Source of the DNA: CAYHWW01 sp964360145
Lineage (GTDB): Bacteria > Bdellovibrionota > UBA1018 > CAYHWW01
Direction of reading: 5' to 3'
NCBI GenBank assembly: GCA_964360145.1
Contig: CAYHWW010000032.1
Location: forward strand, 1 to 25,304
Length of the DNA: 25,304 nucleotides
Shown here: piece after piece, positions 13,277 to 21,304 of the stretch
How the letters are laid out: every line of letters begins with the position of its first letter
Numbering within the stretch: position 1 is the stretch's first letter
Notes under the pieces: model-generated
Databases searched by the model: none
What the model was told of the DNA's origin: nothing
What the model saw: the letters and a program-made list of their open reading frames with translations, nothing else
Position numbers and translations under genes: made by a program

Positions 13277-15018
13277 GGTTCGGCGAAGAGTCCATGCTCT
13301 GGGCACTGCTGCCGTGGGTTTTGGCGCTGCCCGTTTGGGTGATCCTGGGTCGGCGGGCTTTAGCTGCGTTCCATCGCTTCGTGGGACCAGGCATCGCCAA
13401 TCAAGTGGTATTGGGGCGTTCGGTGAAACGGATGCGGCTCAAGTTCGCGCTCCTCTGGATTGCGGCGCTCTTCGCCATACTGGCAGCGGCCCGTCCTCAA
13501 CTCAGCGCCCGGGAAGAAACAGTGAGGTCCGAAGGCCTGGACCTCGTCATGGCCCTCGATGTATCCCTCAGCATGGCGACAGAAGACGTGATGCCCAGTC
13601 GCATAAAAAAGGCCAAGCACATCATCCGCGGCTTTCTTGAGCGCATGTCCGGCGACCGCGTGGGTTTCGTGGCCTTCGCGGGTTCCGCCATACCCGTGGC
13701 GCCGCTGACCAGTGATTACGATTATCTCAGGCAGGTTCTGGATACCGTGGATGAACACACCATCAGCAATCAGGGCACGGACCTCCATGAGGCTTTGAGC
13801 CAGTCGGCAAAGCTCATCGAACGCGGTGGCGTGGGTGATCAATCCGCCGGAGGTGAGGCCCCACCCAGTCGGGCCGTGATCATCTTAAGCGATGGTGAGG
13901 ACACTGTGGGCCGTGAGAAAGAACTGGGTGCCGCGCTGAAAAAATCCGGCATCCGGGTTTACAGCATCGGCATTGGCACGCTGAAGGGCGCCCCCATTCC
14001 ATTGCGGGATGATCACGGGAATTTGACAGGCTACAAGAAGGATAAAAGCGGAAACATCGTGCTCTCCAAGCTTGCCTCCAAGTCTTTGGAGTCCGCGGCG
14101 GCAGCCGGCGACGGCAAGTATTATCCGAGCACCACCGCGGAAGCAGAGGTGGATGAGGTCCTGGCGGAACTCCTCACCATGGATCGCAGCGGGGGCCAGT
14201 CCCGCAAGGTTCTCGTGTATGAAGAGGCTTTTCAGTATCCCTTGGCGCTGGCCGCGCTGATGCTGCTTGTCTTTCTCTTGCTATCTGAACGAGCAAGGGC
14301 GTTAGTCGCCATCGCATTTTTCGCCACATCCATGGGTCATGCGGCGGGAGTGCAGGAATACCTTGAAACACGCCAGGGCATGAAGGCTTTCGAGAAGGGG
14401 GATTTCCCGGCAGCCATTGAGCATTTTGGCGCATCTCAAGGCACCAACCCTGAATCGAAGGTGAATGATTATAATCTGGGCACAGCTCTGTTGCGCTCTG
14501 GGGCCGGTGAGGGCGCAGTCGTTCATCTCGAGCGGGGTGCGACCGATGTGGACCCCCTCCTCGGTGCTCACAGTGCCTACAATCTGGGGCGTGCATGGGA
14601 GCTGCAGAATGATCATGAAAAAGCGCTGCAAGCATACCAGGCCGGCGTGGAGCGCCTTTTGGAGCTACGCAAAAAGGGGCCCCTACCAGAAGATGCAGCG
14701 GAAACATTGAAGCGCCTGCGCCAAGCATTGGAGGTCGCTCAGCAGAAAAAACAACAGCAGCAACAGCAGCAGCAGGACGGCGGTAAGGGCAAAGACAAAA
14801 AAGACGATGAGAGTCCGGGCAAGGATCAAAATAAGAAATACGAAATGCCCAAGGATAAAGGACAATTCAAGGCTAGCAATATCACTGAGCAGGATGCCAA
14901 ACGTCTCATGCAGCAATTGAAGGAACAGGAGAACCAGACGAGCAAGCGGATCCAACGCCAGAAAGCCGAAGAGGTTCGCAGAGAAGCCAAACCAATGGAC
15001 GTTGAGAAGGATTGGTAA
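13273..15018 (+). CDS. batB: BatB-BatC fusion: VWA membrane protein joined to a TPR, Gln/Lys-rich protein
   Basis: 581 aa, against about 320-350 for BatB alone. Residues 1-315 are BatB: two N-terminal membrane segments (about 8-26, 57-74), then a VWA domain with Asp96-V-S-L-Ser100, Thr169 (NQGTDLHEAL) and Asp207 (ILSDGED). A membrane segment follows at 323-337. Residues 340-359, RARALVAIAFFATSMGHAAG, look like a second signal peptide with an AxA-type end, exactly where a separate BatC would begin. The rest is BatC-like: TPR repeats (about 363-470; FEKGDFPAAIEHF, YNLGRAWELQNDHEKALQAY), a Q8 run (494-501) and a charged disordered tail with NITEQDAKRLMQQLKEQEN. No frameshift or stop separates the halves; the reading frame is continuous. 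Confidence 0.9.
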   Translation: MRFGEESMLWALLPWVLALPVWVILGRRALAAFHRFVGPGIANQVVLGRSVKRMRLKFALLWIAALFAILAAARPQLSAREETVRSEGLDLVMALDVSLSMATEDVMPSRIKKAKHIIRGFLERMSGDRVGFVAFAGSAIPVAPLTSDYDYLRQVLDTVDEHTISNQGTDLHEALSQSAKLIERGGVGDQSAGGEAPPSRAVIILSDGEDTVGREKELGAALKKSGIRVYSIGIGTLKGAPIPLRDDHGNLTGYKKDKSGNIVLSKLASKSLESAAAAGDGKYYPSTTAEAEVDEVLAELLTMDRSGGQSRKVLVYEEAFQYPLALAALMLLVFLLLSERARALVAIAFFATSMGHAAGVQEYLETRQGMKAFEKGDFPAAIEHFGASQGTNPESKVNDYNLGTALLRSGAGEGAVVHLERGATDVDPLLGAHSAYNLGRAWELQNDHEKALQAYQAGVERLLELRKKGPLPEDAAETLKRLRQALEVAQQKKQQQQQQQQDGGKGKDKKDDESPGKDQNKKYEMPKDKGQFKASNITEQDAKRLMQQLKEQENQTSKRIQRQKAEEVRREAKPMDVEKDW

Positions 15019-15020
15019 GT

Positions 15021-16937
15021 ATGGCTAATCTATCCACCATGAAGCGTTGGACCACGGCATTGATGGCAACCGCCCTTGTGGCTTTGGCGCCTCTGGAGGC
15101 CCGAGCCGAAGTGGAATTTTCCGTTCAACCAGAAGCCGCGCAGGTGGAGGAGGGTGAAAACGTGGCCCTCGACTTCGTTGTCACCAGCGACGCCATGGGC
15201 GCTCGATTGGGTGATCCTCGCTTCAACGCCCCGGACTTCGATGAGGTGAACGTTTTTCAACGGGGTACTAGCATCCAATCCGAGTATGAAAATGGTCATT
15301 TCCAAGTGCGCCGCTCTGAGCGCATGACAGTGGTATTGCACCCCAAGCGTGCGGGGCGGCTCACCATTCGCGGTATTTCCATCATCGTCGACGGCAAGTC
15401 CCACACCGCGCCAGATGTCACGGTGGAAGTGCTCCCCGCGGGGCAGCATGCTCGCGGTGGGAATCGCGGACAGCAGAGCCCGTTCCCACAGGCTCGTCCC
15501 GCGTTACCTCAGTCAGGATTATCCGCCCGCGGTGGTCGCGGCCCGTCCCTTTTGCTCCGTACGGAGCCTGACAAGGTTAAGGTCTACAAAGGCGAGCAGA
15601 TTCATCTGACGTACGCTCTCTATGCGCGCACCCAGGTGGCCAGCCTTGAGGCGGAGCGCTTCCCCACGGCAACAGGCTTCTTGAAGGAGGACCTCGATAT
15701 TCCCATCCTCAAGGGGGTCGGTAATCTGGATTGGCGCCGCAGCGTCATCAACGGCACCGAATATCGCAAGGCTGTGCTCGCCGAATATGCTCTCTTTCCG
15801 GTGAGGGAAGGTAAGCTGCCGTTGGATGTATTTTCAGCGAAAATCGCCTTCCGTAGCGGAAATGGCATGCAGAACTTGTTGGACGACGACGATGCGGCCT
15901 TTGGCCTGAATCGTTTCTTTCAGGCCTTCCAGCTCATGACGGAGACCCAGAGCAGCGATCACATCTCCGTGGAAGTGCTACCGCTACCGGCGGAGGGGCA
16001 ACCCGCGGACTTCTCTGGCCTTGTGGGGGACTTTGAGGTCAGCGCAACCGCGGATAAAGCGACGTTGCGGGCCGGTGAGCCCCTCAACGTCAAAGTGCGC
16101 GTGGAGGGGCGGGGCCATGCGGGCAGCCTGGAGCGCCTCAAGGTAAGCTGGCCCCAGGACTTCGAGCAGTACGAAGACCGTTCCTCCACCAAGTTTGAAG
16201 CAACGGGCCGCAGTGAGCGGGTTTTCGACTACCTGCTCATTCCGCGGGTGAAGGGTCGGTTTACTCTCCCCGCCATTGAGATTTCAATGTTTGATCCACA
16301 GTCTCGTGGTTACAAAATCAAAAAAGCCCAGCCCATTGAGGTGGATGTTCTGGAGGGGGACGGTTCAGCACAGGTCCCTCGGTCGACCGGGGCCCAGGGG
16401 CAGGCGCAGCTTCCATCCGTGGGCCCACAAACTTCGCGGGTGGGTAATGCGGTATCGGATTGGCTCCGTGCCCATGCCCCTGCCGGGGGGTGGATGGGGG
16501 CATTATTGGCGGGCTTAGGTTGGGCTCTGTTTTCTTTTGCCGGGGTGGTGGCTCTGATTTTAGGGATACTCGCCAGCTGGCGGGGGTGGCGCCGGGCCCG
16601 GGACCCTCGGCTGAAAGAGCGGAAGTGGCGGGATGCCTTGGCTAGGGCTGAATCCATGGTGGAACAAGATCCTGTGGCAGCCTTGGCCCAGGTGGACGTG
16701 GCTTTGGGCGAGTATTTGAGTCAGAAAAAGGGCTTTCTTAAAGGATCTTTGTTGACCCGGGATCTCACTGTTGAGCTCGTGAAGCGAGGAATACGCCAGG
16801 ACCTTGCCCAAAGGGTCCAGGCCCTGGCGGAGCTTTCTGACAACCAGCGGTTCCTGCCGCCCTCGCAGGCGAGGAACCCCGCCGCGGCACACCGCGCCAT
16901 CGAAGAGTTTAAAGCCTTGGTTGAAGGCCTTTCGTGA
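15021..16937 (+). CDS. batD: BatD family protein (aerotolerance / oxygen tolerance)
   Basis: 638 aa from ATG 15021, which follows GAAGG (15006-15010); the TTG at 15012 lacks a better signal. A Sec signal peptide covers residues 1-29 (KRWTTALMATALVALAPLEA, cut after ARA). The periplasmic part holds tandem Ig-like beta domains (VEFSVQPEAAQVEEGENVAL; LRTEPDKVKVYKGEQIHLTY; FEVSATADKATLRAGEPLNV), and a membrane segment at about 492-520 leads to a basic cytoplasmic region (ASWRGWRRARDPRLKERKWR). The helical C-terminal tail (AALAQVDVALGEYLSQKKGF...) matches the usual BatD architecture. It ends the operon: glnN follows 18 nt later but is a different function. Confidence 0.92.
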   Translation: MANLSTMKRWTTALMATALVALAPLEARAEVEFSVQPEAAQVEEGENVALDFVVTSDAMGARLGDPRFNAPDFDEVNVFQRGTSIQSEYENGHFQVRRSERMTVVLHPKRAGRLTIRGISIIVDGKSHTAPDVTVEVLPAGQHARGGNRGQQSPFPQARPALPQSGLSARGGRGPSLLLRTEPDKVKVYKGEQIHLTYALYARTQVASLEAERFPTATGFLKEDLDIPILKGVGNLDWRRSVINGTEYRKAVLAEYALFPVREGKLPLDVFSAKIAFRSGNGMQNLLDDDDAAFGLNRFFQAFQLMTETQSSDHISVEVLPLPAEGQPADFSGLVGDFEVSATADKATLRAGEPLNVKVRVEGRGHAGSLERLKVSWPQDFEQYEDRSSTKFEATGRSERVFDYLLIPRVKGRFTLPAIEISMFDPQSRGYKIKKAQPIEVDVLEGDGSAQVPRSTGAQGQAQLPSVGPQTSRVGNAVSDWLRAHAPAGGWMGALLAGLGWALFSFAGVVALILGILASWRGWRRARDPRLKERKWRDALARAESMVEQDPVAALAQVDVALGEYLSQKKGFLKGSLLTRDLTVELVKRGIRQDLAQRVQALAELSDNQRFLPPSQARNPAAAHRAIEEFKALVEGLS

Positions 16938-16955
16938 CAGTGTTAGTTTCCGCCC

Positions 16956-19172
16956 ATGACTACCAATCGCTTGGAAACCATCCGCATCGTAAATACCCGC
17001 CATCCGCGGCGCTTTGATTTCCCCACTGATGAGCGTGGCCATCGACTCAAGGTTTCTGACATCTACGGCATCAATACATTCAGCTTACAGAGGATGCGCG
17101 AGAAACTGCCTCGGGACGTATTCAATAAGCTCCAAGTCACCGTGGAGTCCGGCAAGCGCCTCGATCCTGAAGTGGCCAACACCATCGCCCATGCCGTCAG
17201 GGAGTGGGCCCAGGAGCACGGCGCTTCTCACTTCTGCCACTGGTTTCAGCCCCAGACGGGCCTCACCGCTGAAAAGCACGATGCCTTCATCACTTTTGAC
17301 GACCGCGGTTGCCCCGTGGAGAAGTTCTCCGGCGCCCAGCTGATCCAGGCCGAGCCCGACGCTTCCAGCTTCCCCAGTGGTGGCATGCGCACCACCTTTG
17401 AAGCCCGCGGTTACACCGTCTGGGACCCTTCAAGCCCTATGTTCATCATGGAAGGCCCCAACGGCAAGACGTTGTGCATCCCGTCGGCGTTTATCTCCTA
17501 CCATGGCGACGCCATGGACGAGAAAACCCCCCTCCTGCGCTCCATGGAAGTGCTTAATCACAATGCCACGGAGCTCCTGAGCGTCATCGGCTACAAAAAG
17601 GCGAAGCGCGTAGTGTCCACATTGGGTGCTGAGCAAGAGTACTTTCTGATAGACCGTTCGTTCTACAATGCCCGCCCTGACCTGGTGATGTCCGGCCGCA
17701 CCCTCATCGGTGCCCAGCCCGCACGCCACCAACAGCTCGAAGACCATTATTTCGGCAGCGTGCCCCCCAGGATGTTGGCCTACATGCAAGAGCTGGAGTA
17801 CGAGCTCTTCAAGTTGGGAATCCCAGCTAAGACCCGTCACAACGAGGTTGCGCCATCCCAATTTGAGTTGGCTCCCATTTTTGAAGAATCCAACGTGGCT
17901 TGTGATCACAATCAATTGTTGATGGACGTCATGCGTCGGGTGGCCGAGCGCCATGACCTCTCATGTCTCCTCCATGAAAAGCCCTTCGCCGGCATCAATG
18001 GCAGCGGCAAGCACAACAACTGGTCCATGTCCGTGCAGGGTGACGACATCGACGATCCCAATTTGTTGGATCCCGGCAAGACACCTCATCAGAACCTGCG
18101 ATTCCTCCTGGTGCTGGCTGCCGTGTTGAAGGGCGTGCATCGCCACGCCGGCCTCATGCGTGCCGCCATCGCGACTCCCGGCAACGACCATCGCTTGGGC
18201 GCCAATGAAGCTCCTCCGGCCATCATCTCCGTATTCCTGGGTCACCAGCTTACAGAGATTCTGAACAAGATCGAAGCGGGCACCAACCTGGACTCCAACC
18301 CTGAGGCTGCCATGATCAGCCTGGGGGTCTCCAAGATTCCCCATGTGTCTAAGGACAACACCGACAGGAATCGCACCTCACCCTTTGCTTTTACGGGCAA
18401 CAAGTTCGAGTTCCGTGCCGTGGGTTCCAGCTCTGCCTGCTCCTTCCCCGTCACAGTGGTGAACGCCGCCGTGGCTGAGGCCATGGCAGAACTTACCGAG
18501 TCCTTGAAGAGGCTGCTGAAGGCTTCCAAGGGAGTGGATGCAGCCATCATGGAAGTCGTTCGCGAAGCTTTCAAGGAGACTCGCGGGATCCGCTTCGAAG
18601 GCAACAACTACTCCGCCGAGTGGGTAACCGAGGCCGAACGCCGCGGCCTACTCAATCTGCGCAAGGCCCCTGAAGCCATCGATCAGCTGAAGACCCCCTC
18701 AGCGCGCCAGTTGTTCACGGGGCTGGGCATCCTCACGGAAACCGAGCTGCAAAGCCGCCACCATGTCATGGTGGAGCGCTATGTGAAGAAGCTCCTCATT
18801 GAGGCCGAATGCCTGGTGCAGCTGGTTGATCAATACGTCGTGCCTTCCGCATTGAAGGAGCAAGCTTTGCTGGCTGGGGCCATTGCTTCTTTAACCGTGG
18901 TCAATCGCGGTGTGGACGTCACGGAGCAGAACTCTCGTTTGAAGACGGTCACTGATGCCTTGAATGAGTTGCTCCAGGGTCGTAAGCAGTTGGGCGATTA
19001 CCTTAATCGCGTGGAAGCAGTGGAGTCCGAGATGGATAAGGCTCATTCACTGGCGAAGGAGGGCACTGTGCTTATGGCGAGCATCCGCACGGTGGCCGAC
19101 CGCCTGGAAAACACCGTCTCCGACGAATTCTGGGCTTTGCCCAAGTACAGAGAGATGTTGTTCTTATATTAA
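16956..19172 (+). CDS. glnN: Glutamine synthetase type III
   Basis: Makes glutamine from glutamate, ammonia and ATP. At 738 aa it is in the GSIII range (about 700-750), much longer than GSI (about 470). GSIII features are clear: RLKVSDIYGINTFSLQRMRE near the N-terminus, SHFCHWFQPQTGLTAEKHDA, the catalytic core with LGAEQEYFLIDRSFY, RHNEVAPSQFELAPIFEESN, GINGSGKHNNWSMSVQGDD, and FEFRAVGSSSACSFPVTVVN. The long C-terminal helical extension (about 600-738) is also typical. No good ribosome-binding site precedes ATG 16956; a weak promoter-like TTGAAG/TAGTTT pair would place the transcript start on the ATG itself. The 3' end overlaps convergent parA by 9 nt. No PII or nitrogen-regulator gene is adjacent. 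Confidence 0.96.
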   Translation: MTTNRLETIRIVNTRHPRRFDFPTDERGHRLKVSDIYGINTFSLQRMREKLPRDVFNKLQVTVESGKRLDPEVANTIAHAVREWAQEHGASHFCHWFQPQTGLTAEKHDAFITFDDRGCPVEKFSGAQLIQAEPDASSFPSGGMRTTFEARGYTVWDPSSPMFIMEGPNGKTLCIPSAFISYHGDAMDEKTPLLRSMEVLNHNATELLSVIGYKKAKRVVSTLGAEQEYFLIDRSFYNARPDLVMSGRTLIGAQPARHQQLEDHYFGSVPPRMLAYMQELEYELFKLGIPAKTRHNEVAPSQFELAPIFEESNVACDHNQLLMDVMRRVAERHDLSCLLHEKPFAGINGSGKHNNWSMSVQGDDIDDPNLLDPGKTPHQNLRFLLVLAAVLKGVHRHAGLMRAAIATPGNDHRLGANEAPPAIISVFLGHQLTEILNKIEAGTNLDSNPEAAMISLGVSKIPHVSKDNTDRNRTSPFAFTGNKFEFRAVGSSSACSFPVTVVNAAVAEAMAELTESLKRLLKASKGVDAAIMEVVREAFKETRGIRFEGNNYSAEWVTEAERRGLLNLRKAPEAIDQLKTPSARQLFTGLGILTETELQSRHHVMVERYVKKLLIEAECLVQLVDQYVVPSALKEQALLAGAIASLTVVNRGVDVTEQNSRLKTVTDALNELLQGRKQLGDYLNRVEAVESEMDKAHSLAKEGTVLMASIRTVADRLENTVSDEFWALPKYREMLFLY

Positions 19173-19973
19173 TCCATCAGCTCGTGGGCGGGACAAAATC
19201 TCGTCCGCGAGGGAGCGGTAGTCTTCGGCCCCGGGGGAAGAGGGAGCGTAACGGAAAATCGTTTTTCCGTGGCCCGAGCTTTCACCGAGTTTACTGTTGT
19301 CCCTGATACGGGTTTTTAAAAGCGCCTCAGGATAGTGTTGAGCGAGGGTCGCCAACACGTCATGGGTGAGTTTTTTGCGATAGTCCACCTGGGTAGCAAC
19401 CAAGCCTCCGACGAGCAGTGTGGGGTTCCAGCGCTCACGCACCAAGCGTATGGTGTCTTGAATTTTTGTGATCCCCTCCACGGAGAAGAATTCCGTTTGA
19501 AGGGGTACCAAGACCTCGTGGGCGGCGGCGAGGGCGTTCAGCGTGAGCAGGTTTACGCTGGGGGGGTTGTCGATGAAGATAAAGTCATAAGCGCCATCGG
19601 CCCAAGCGAGCGCCCGTTTCAGTATCGTCTCCCGTTCGGGCTTGGCGTAGAGGTAATTCTCCACGGCGCTCAGTTCACCATCGGCCGCGATGTATTCAAA
19701 GCCAGCGGAATATCTGCGTAGAAAGCGGGCTTCCGCTTCATCTCGGTCGGGGACCCGTTTGGCCAGGTACAGCTCATCCAACGTCGACTTCTGGGAGGAT
19801 TCAGACGCTGATCCCCGGCTCAAGTAACTCGTGAGATTGGCTTGGGGGTCGTTGTCCAGCAACAGAACTTTCCTGCCTGACTCAACCAAGGCCGCGCCCA
19901 GGTTCACGCAGGTGGTGGTTTTACCTACGCCACCCTTTTGATTCGCTATGGCTATGATCCTCGTATGGCGCAT
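19164..19973 (-). CDS. ParA/Soj-family P-loop ATPase (orphan)
   Basis: A 269-aa deviant-Walker ATPase. The start at 19973 is set by AAAGGAG (6 nt upstream) and gives MRHTRIIAIANQKGGVGKTT with both signature lysines, Lys13 and Lys18. Further motifs are LLLDNDPQANLTSYL (Asp40, Asp42), Walker B FIFIDNPPS (Asp135) and the ParA C-terminal pattern TRIRDNSKLGESSGHGKTIF. Such ATPases position DNA, chemoreceptors or other cargo by dynamic nucleoid binding. No parB or parS-like gene is nearby, so it is an orphan and its cargo is unknown. The cysteine common before PPS (D[CT]PPS) is Asn here. It overlaps the end of glnN convergently. Confidence 0.9.
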   Translation of the reverse strand: MRHTRIIAIANQKGGVGKTTTCVNLGAALVESGRKVLLLDNDPQANLTSYLSRGSASESSQKSTLDELYLAKRVPDRDEAEARFLRRYSAGFEYIAADGELSAVENYLYAKPERETILKRALAWADGAYDFIFIDNPPSVNLLTLNALAAAHEVLVPLQTEFFSVEGITKIQDTIRLVRERWNPTLLVGGLVATQVDYRKKLTHDVLATLAQHYPEALLKTRIRDNSKLGESSGHGKTIFRYAPSSPGAEDYRSLADEILSRPRADGLI

Positions 19974-20020
19974 GAATGGCTCCTTTCCCTGAATAGATCC
20001 TCGTTGTATTGTGGCTGAGA

Positions 20021-20383
20021 ATGGGAACAAAAGCAGCACCCCCCGCGGCAGGCTTCACAGATCGTCTTCTAGCCAGTCGCTCCAGGTGGGGCCAGATAGC
20101 ACGGCGCTTCAGACGGTTTTACTATGGGACTTTTCGGGCGGGCTACGTTCATGAGAGCATTGTCGCGAAGCGTGAAGGGGAGTGCCACCGCTGCGGCGCA
20201 TGTTGTGAGCTGGTCTACAAATGTCCTTTCTTGGGTAAAGACGTGGATAAATTGCCCTACTGCCGGATCTATGGCGACCTGAGGCCTTCCAATTGCCACA
20301 CCTATCCCTTTGACAAGGTTGACTCCGAGGTGGATCAGTGTGGTTTCAAGTTCAAAGATGAAGATCCTCCACGGAATCGCTGA
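20021..20383 (+). CDS. YkgJ-family cysteine-cluster protein
   Basis: A 120-aa cytoplasmic protein of the zinc/iron-chelating YkgJ family. The cluster is Cys55-HR-Cys58-GA-Cys61-Cys62, Cys68, Cys81 (YCRIYGDLRPSNC) and Cys92 (NCHTYPF), the family pattern CxxCGxCC ... C.IY..RP..C..YPF. Family members are thought to bind a metal or Fe-S cluster; biochemical roles are mostly unknown. The basic N-terminus (SRWGQIARRFRRFYY) is variable in such proteins. ATG 20021 is preferred over an upstream TTG (20009), but neither has a strong ribosome-binding site. Divergent from parA (47-nt gap), and it overlaps the ribF start by 26 nt. Confidence 0.88.
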   Translation: MGTKAAPPAAGFTDRLLASRSRWGQIARRFRRFYYGTFRAGYVHESIVAKREGECHRCGACCELVYKCPFLGKDVDKLPYCRIYGDLRPSNCHTYPFDKVDSEVDQCGFKFKDEDPPRNR

Positions 20384-21284
20384 CATCCACAGCCCGCTCC
20401 AGTCCTCGGTGGTGACCATCGGCAACTTCGATGGTCTGCATTTGGGGCATCGTCGTATTGTGCGGCAAGTCATAGATCAGGCCCGGGCTCTTGACGCATC
20501 CGCCATTGTGTTCACATTCCGCCCCCACCCGCAAATGGCGTTAAAGCCCTCGGCCTCCGTGGACCTCATCAATACCTATGAAGAGAAGCTTGAGATGCTG
20601 GAGGCCTTGGGCGTGGACATGGTCGTGGAGCAGCCCTTCAGCCGGGATTTTTCCACGATCTCGCCGGAAGTATTCTTCAATGAGGTGCTCTTAAAAAAGC
20701 TTTCGGCTCGTGCGCTTTATGTGGGCTACGATTTCGGTTTTGGTCGCGGCCGTGCCGGAGGCCTTGATCTGTTGCGCCAGCTCAGCGGGCACGCGGGCAT
20801 CGAGACTCACGTCATGGATGCCTACAAGGTGGGTGACGTCACCTGTTCCAGCAGCCAGATCCGGGAGATGCTGCGAAATGGCTCGGTTGAAGGCGCGGCC
20901 ATGCTGCTGGGGCGATTATTCTATTACCGTGGCGTAGTGACCAAGGGTGATGGCCGGGGCCACAAGATCGGTTTCCCCACGGCCAACATCCAGGTGGAAG
21001 GCCGCATATTGGTAAAGAACGGTGTTTACGCCACGGAAGTGGTTTGCCGTCAGGGCGTTTTCAAGTCCGTGACCAATGTGGGGTCGCGGCCCACCTTTGT
21101 GGACAATGGCGGTGTCGCCATTGAGACTCACATCCTGGATTTCGACAGTGATATCTATGGTGAAGTGCTTGAAGTGCGTTTCAAGACCAGGCTGCGGGAT
21201 GAACGCAAATTCTCGGGTATCGACGAGCTCGTGGCCCAGATCAAGAAAGATGTTGAGGCGGCGCGGGCCCTCGGTCATCATTAA
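20358..21284 (+). CDS. ribF: Bifunctional riboflavin kinase / FAD synthetase RibF
   Basis: Phosphorylates riboflavin to FMN and adenylylates FMN to FAD in the cytoplasm. From ATG 20358 it has 308 aa, the normal length. The N-terminal FAD synthetase domain has GNFDGLHLGH (22-31) with the nucleotidyltransferase HxGH, YVGYDFGFGRGRAG, and CSSSQIREML. The C-terminal flavokinase domain has GHKIGFPTANI (Gly205-Asn210 core) and SVTNVGSRPTF. The 20310 in-frame start would add 16 residues not expected for RibF. The start lies inside the YkgJ gene in another frame, so expression may be translationally coupled. Confidence 0.96.
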   Translation: MKILHGIADIHSPLQSSVVTIGNFDGLHLGHRRIVRQVIDQARALDASAIVFTFRPHPQMALKPSASVDLINTYEEKLEMLEALGVDMVVEQPFSRDFSTISPEVFFNEVLLKKLSARALYVGYDFGFGRGRAGGLDLLRQLSGHAGIETHVMDAYKVGDVTCSSSQIREMLRNGSVEGAAMLLGRLFYYRGVVTKGDGRGHKIGFPTANIQVEGRILVKNGVYATEVVCRQGVFKSVTNVGSRPTFVDNGGVAIETHILDFDSDIYGEVLEVRFKTRLRDERKFSGIDELVAQIKKDVEAARALGHH

Positions 21285-21304
21285 TGGACTAAAGGGGAAT
21301 ATTC

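Noticed and set aside
12467..13306. 279-aa minus-strand open frame
   Set aside because: Antisense shadow of batA; no domain pattern.
19222..19250. CTTC-CCCCGGGG-GAAG palindrome near the parA 3' end
   Set aside because: Inside the parA coding region, explained by codons for the conserved C-terminal segment; no T-run follows.
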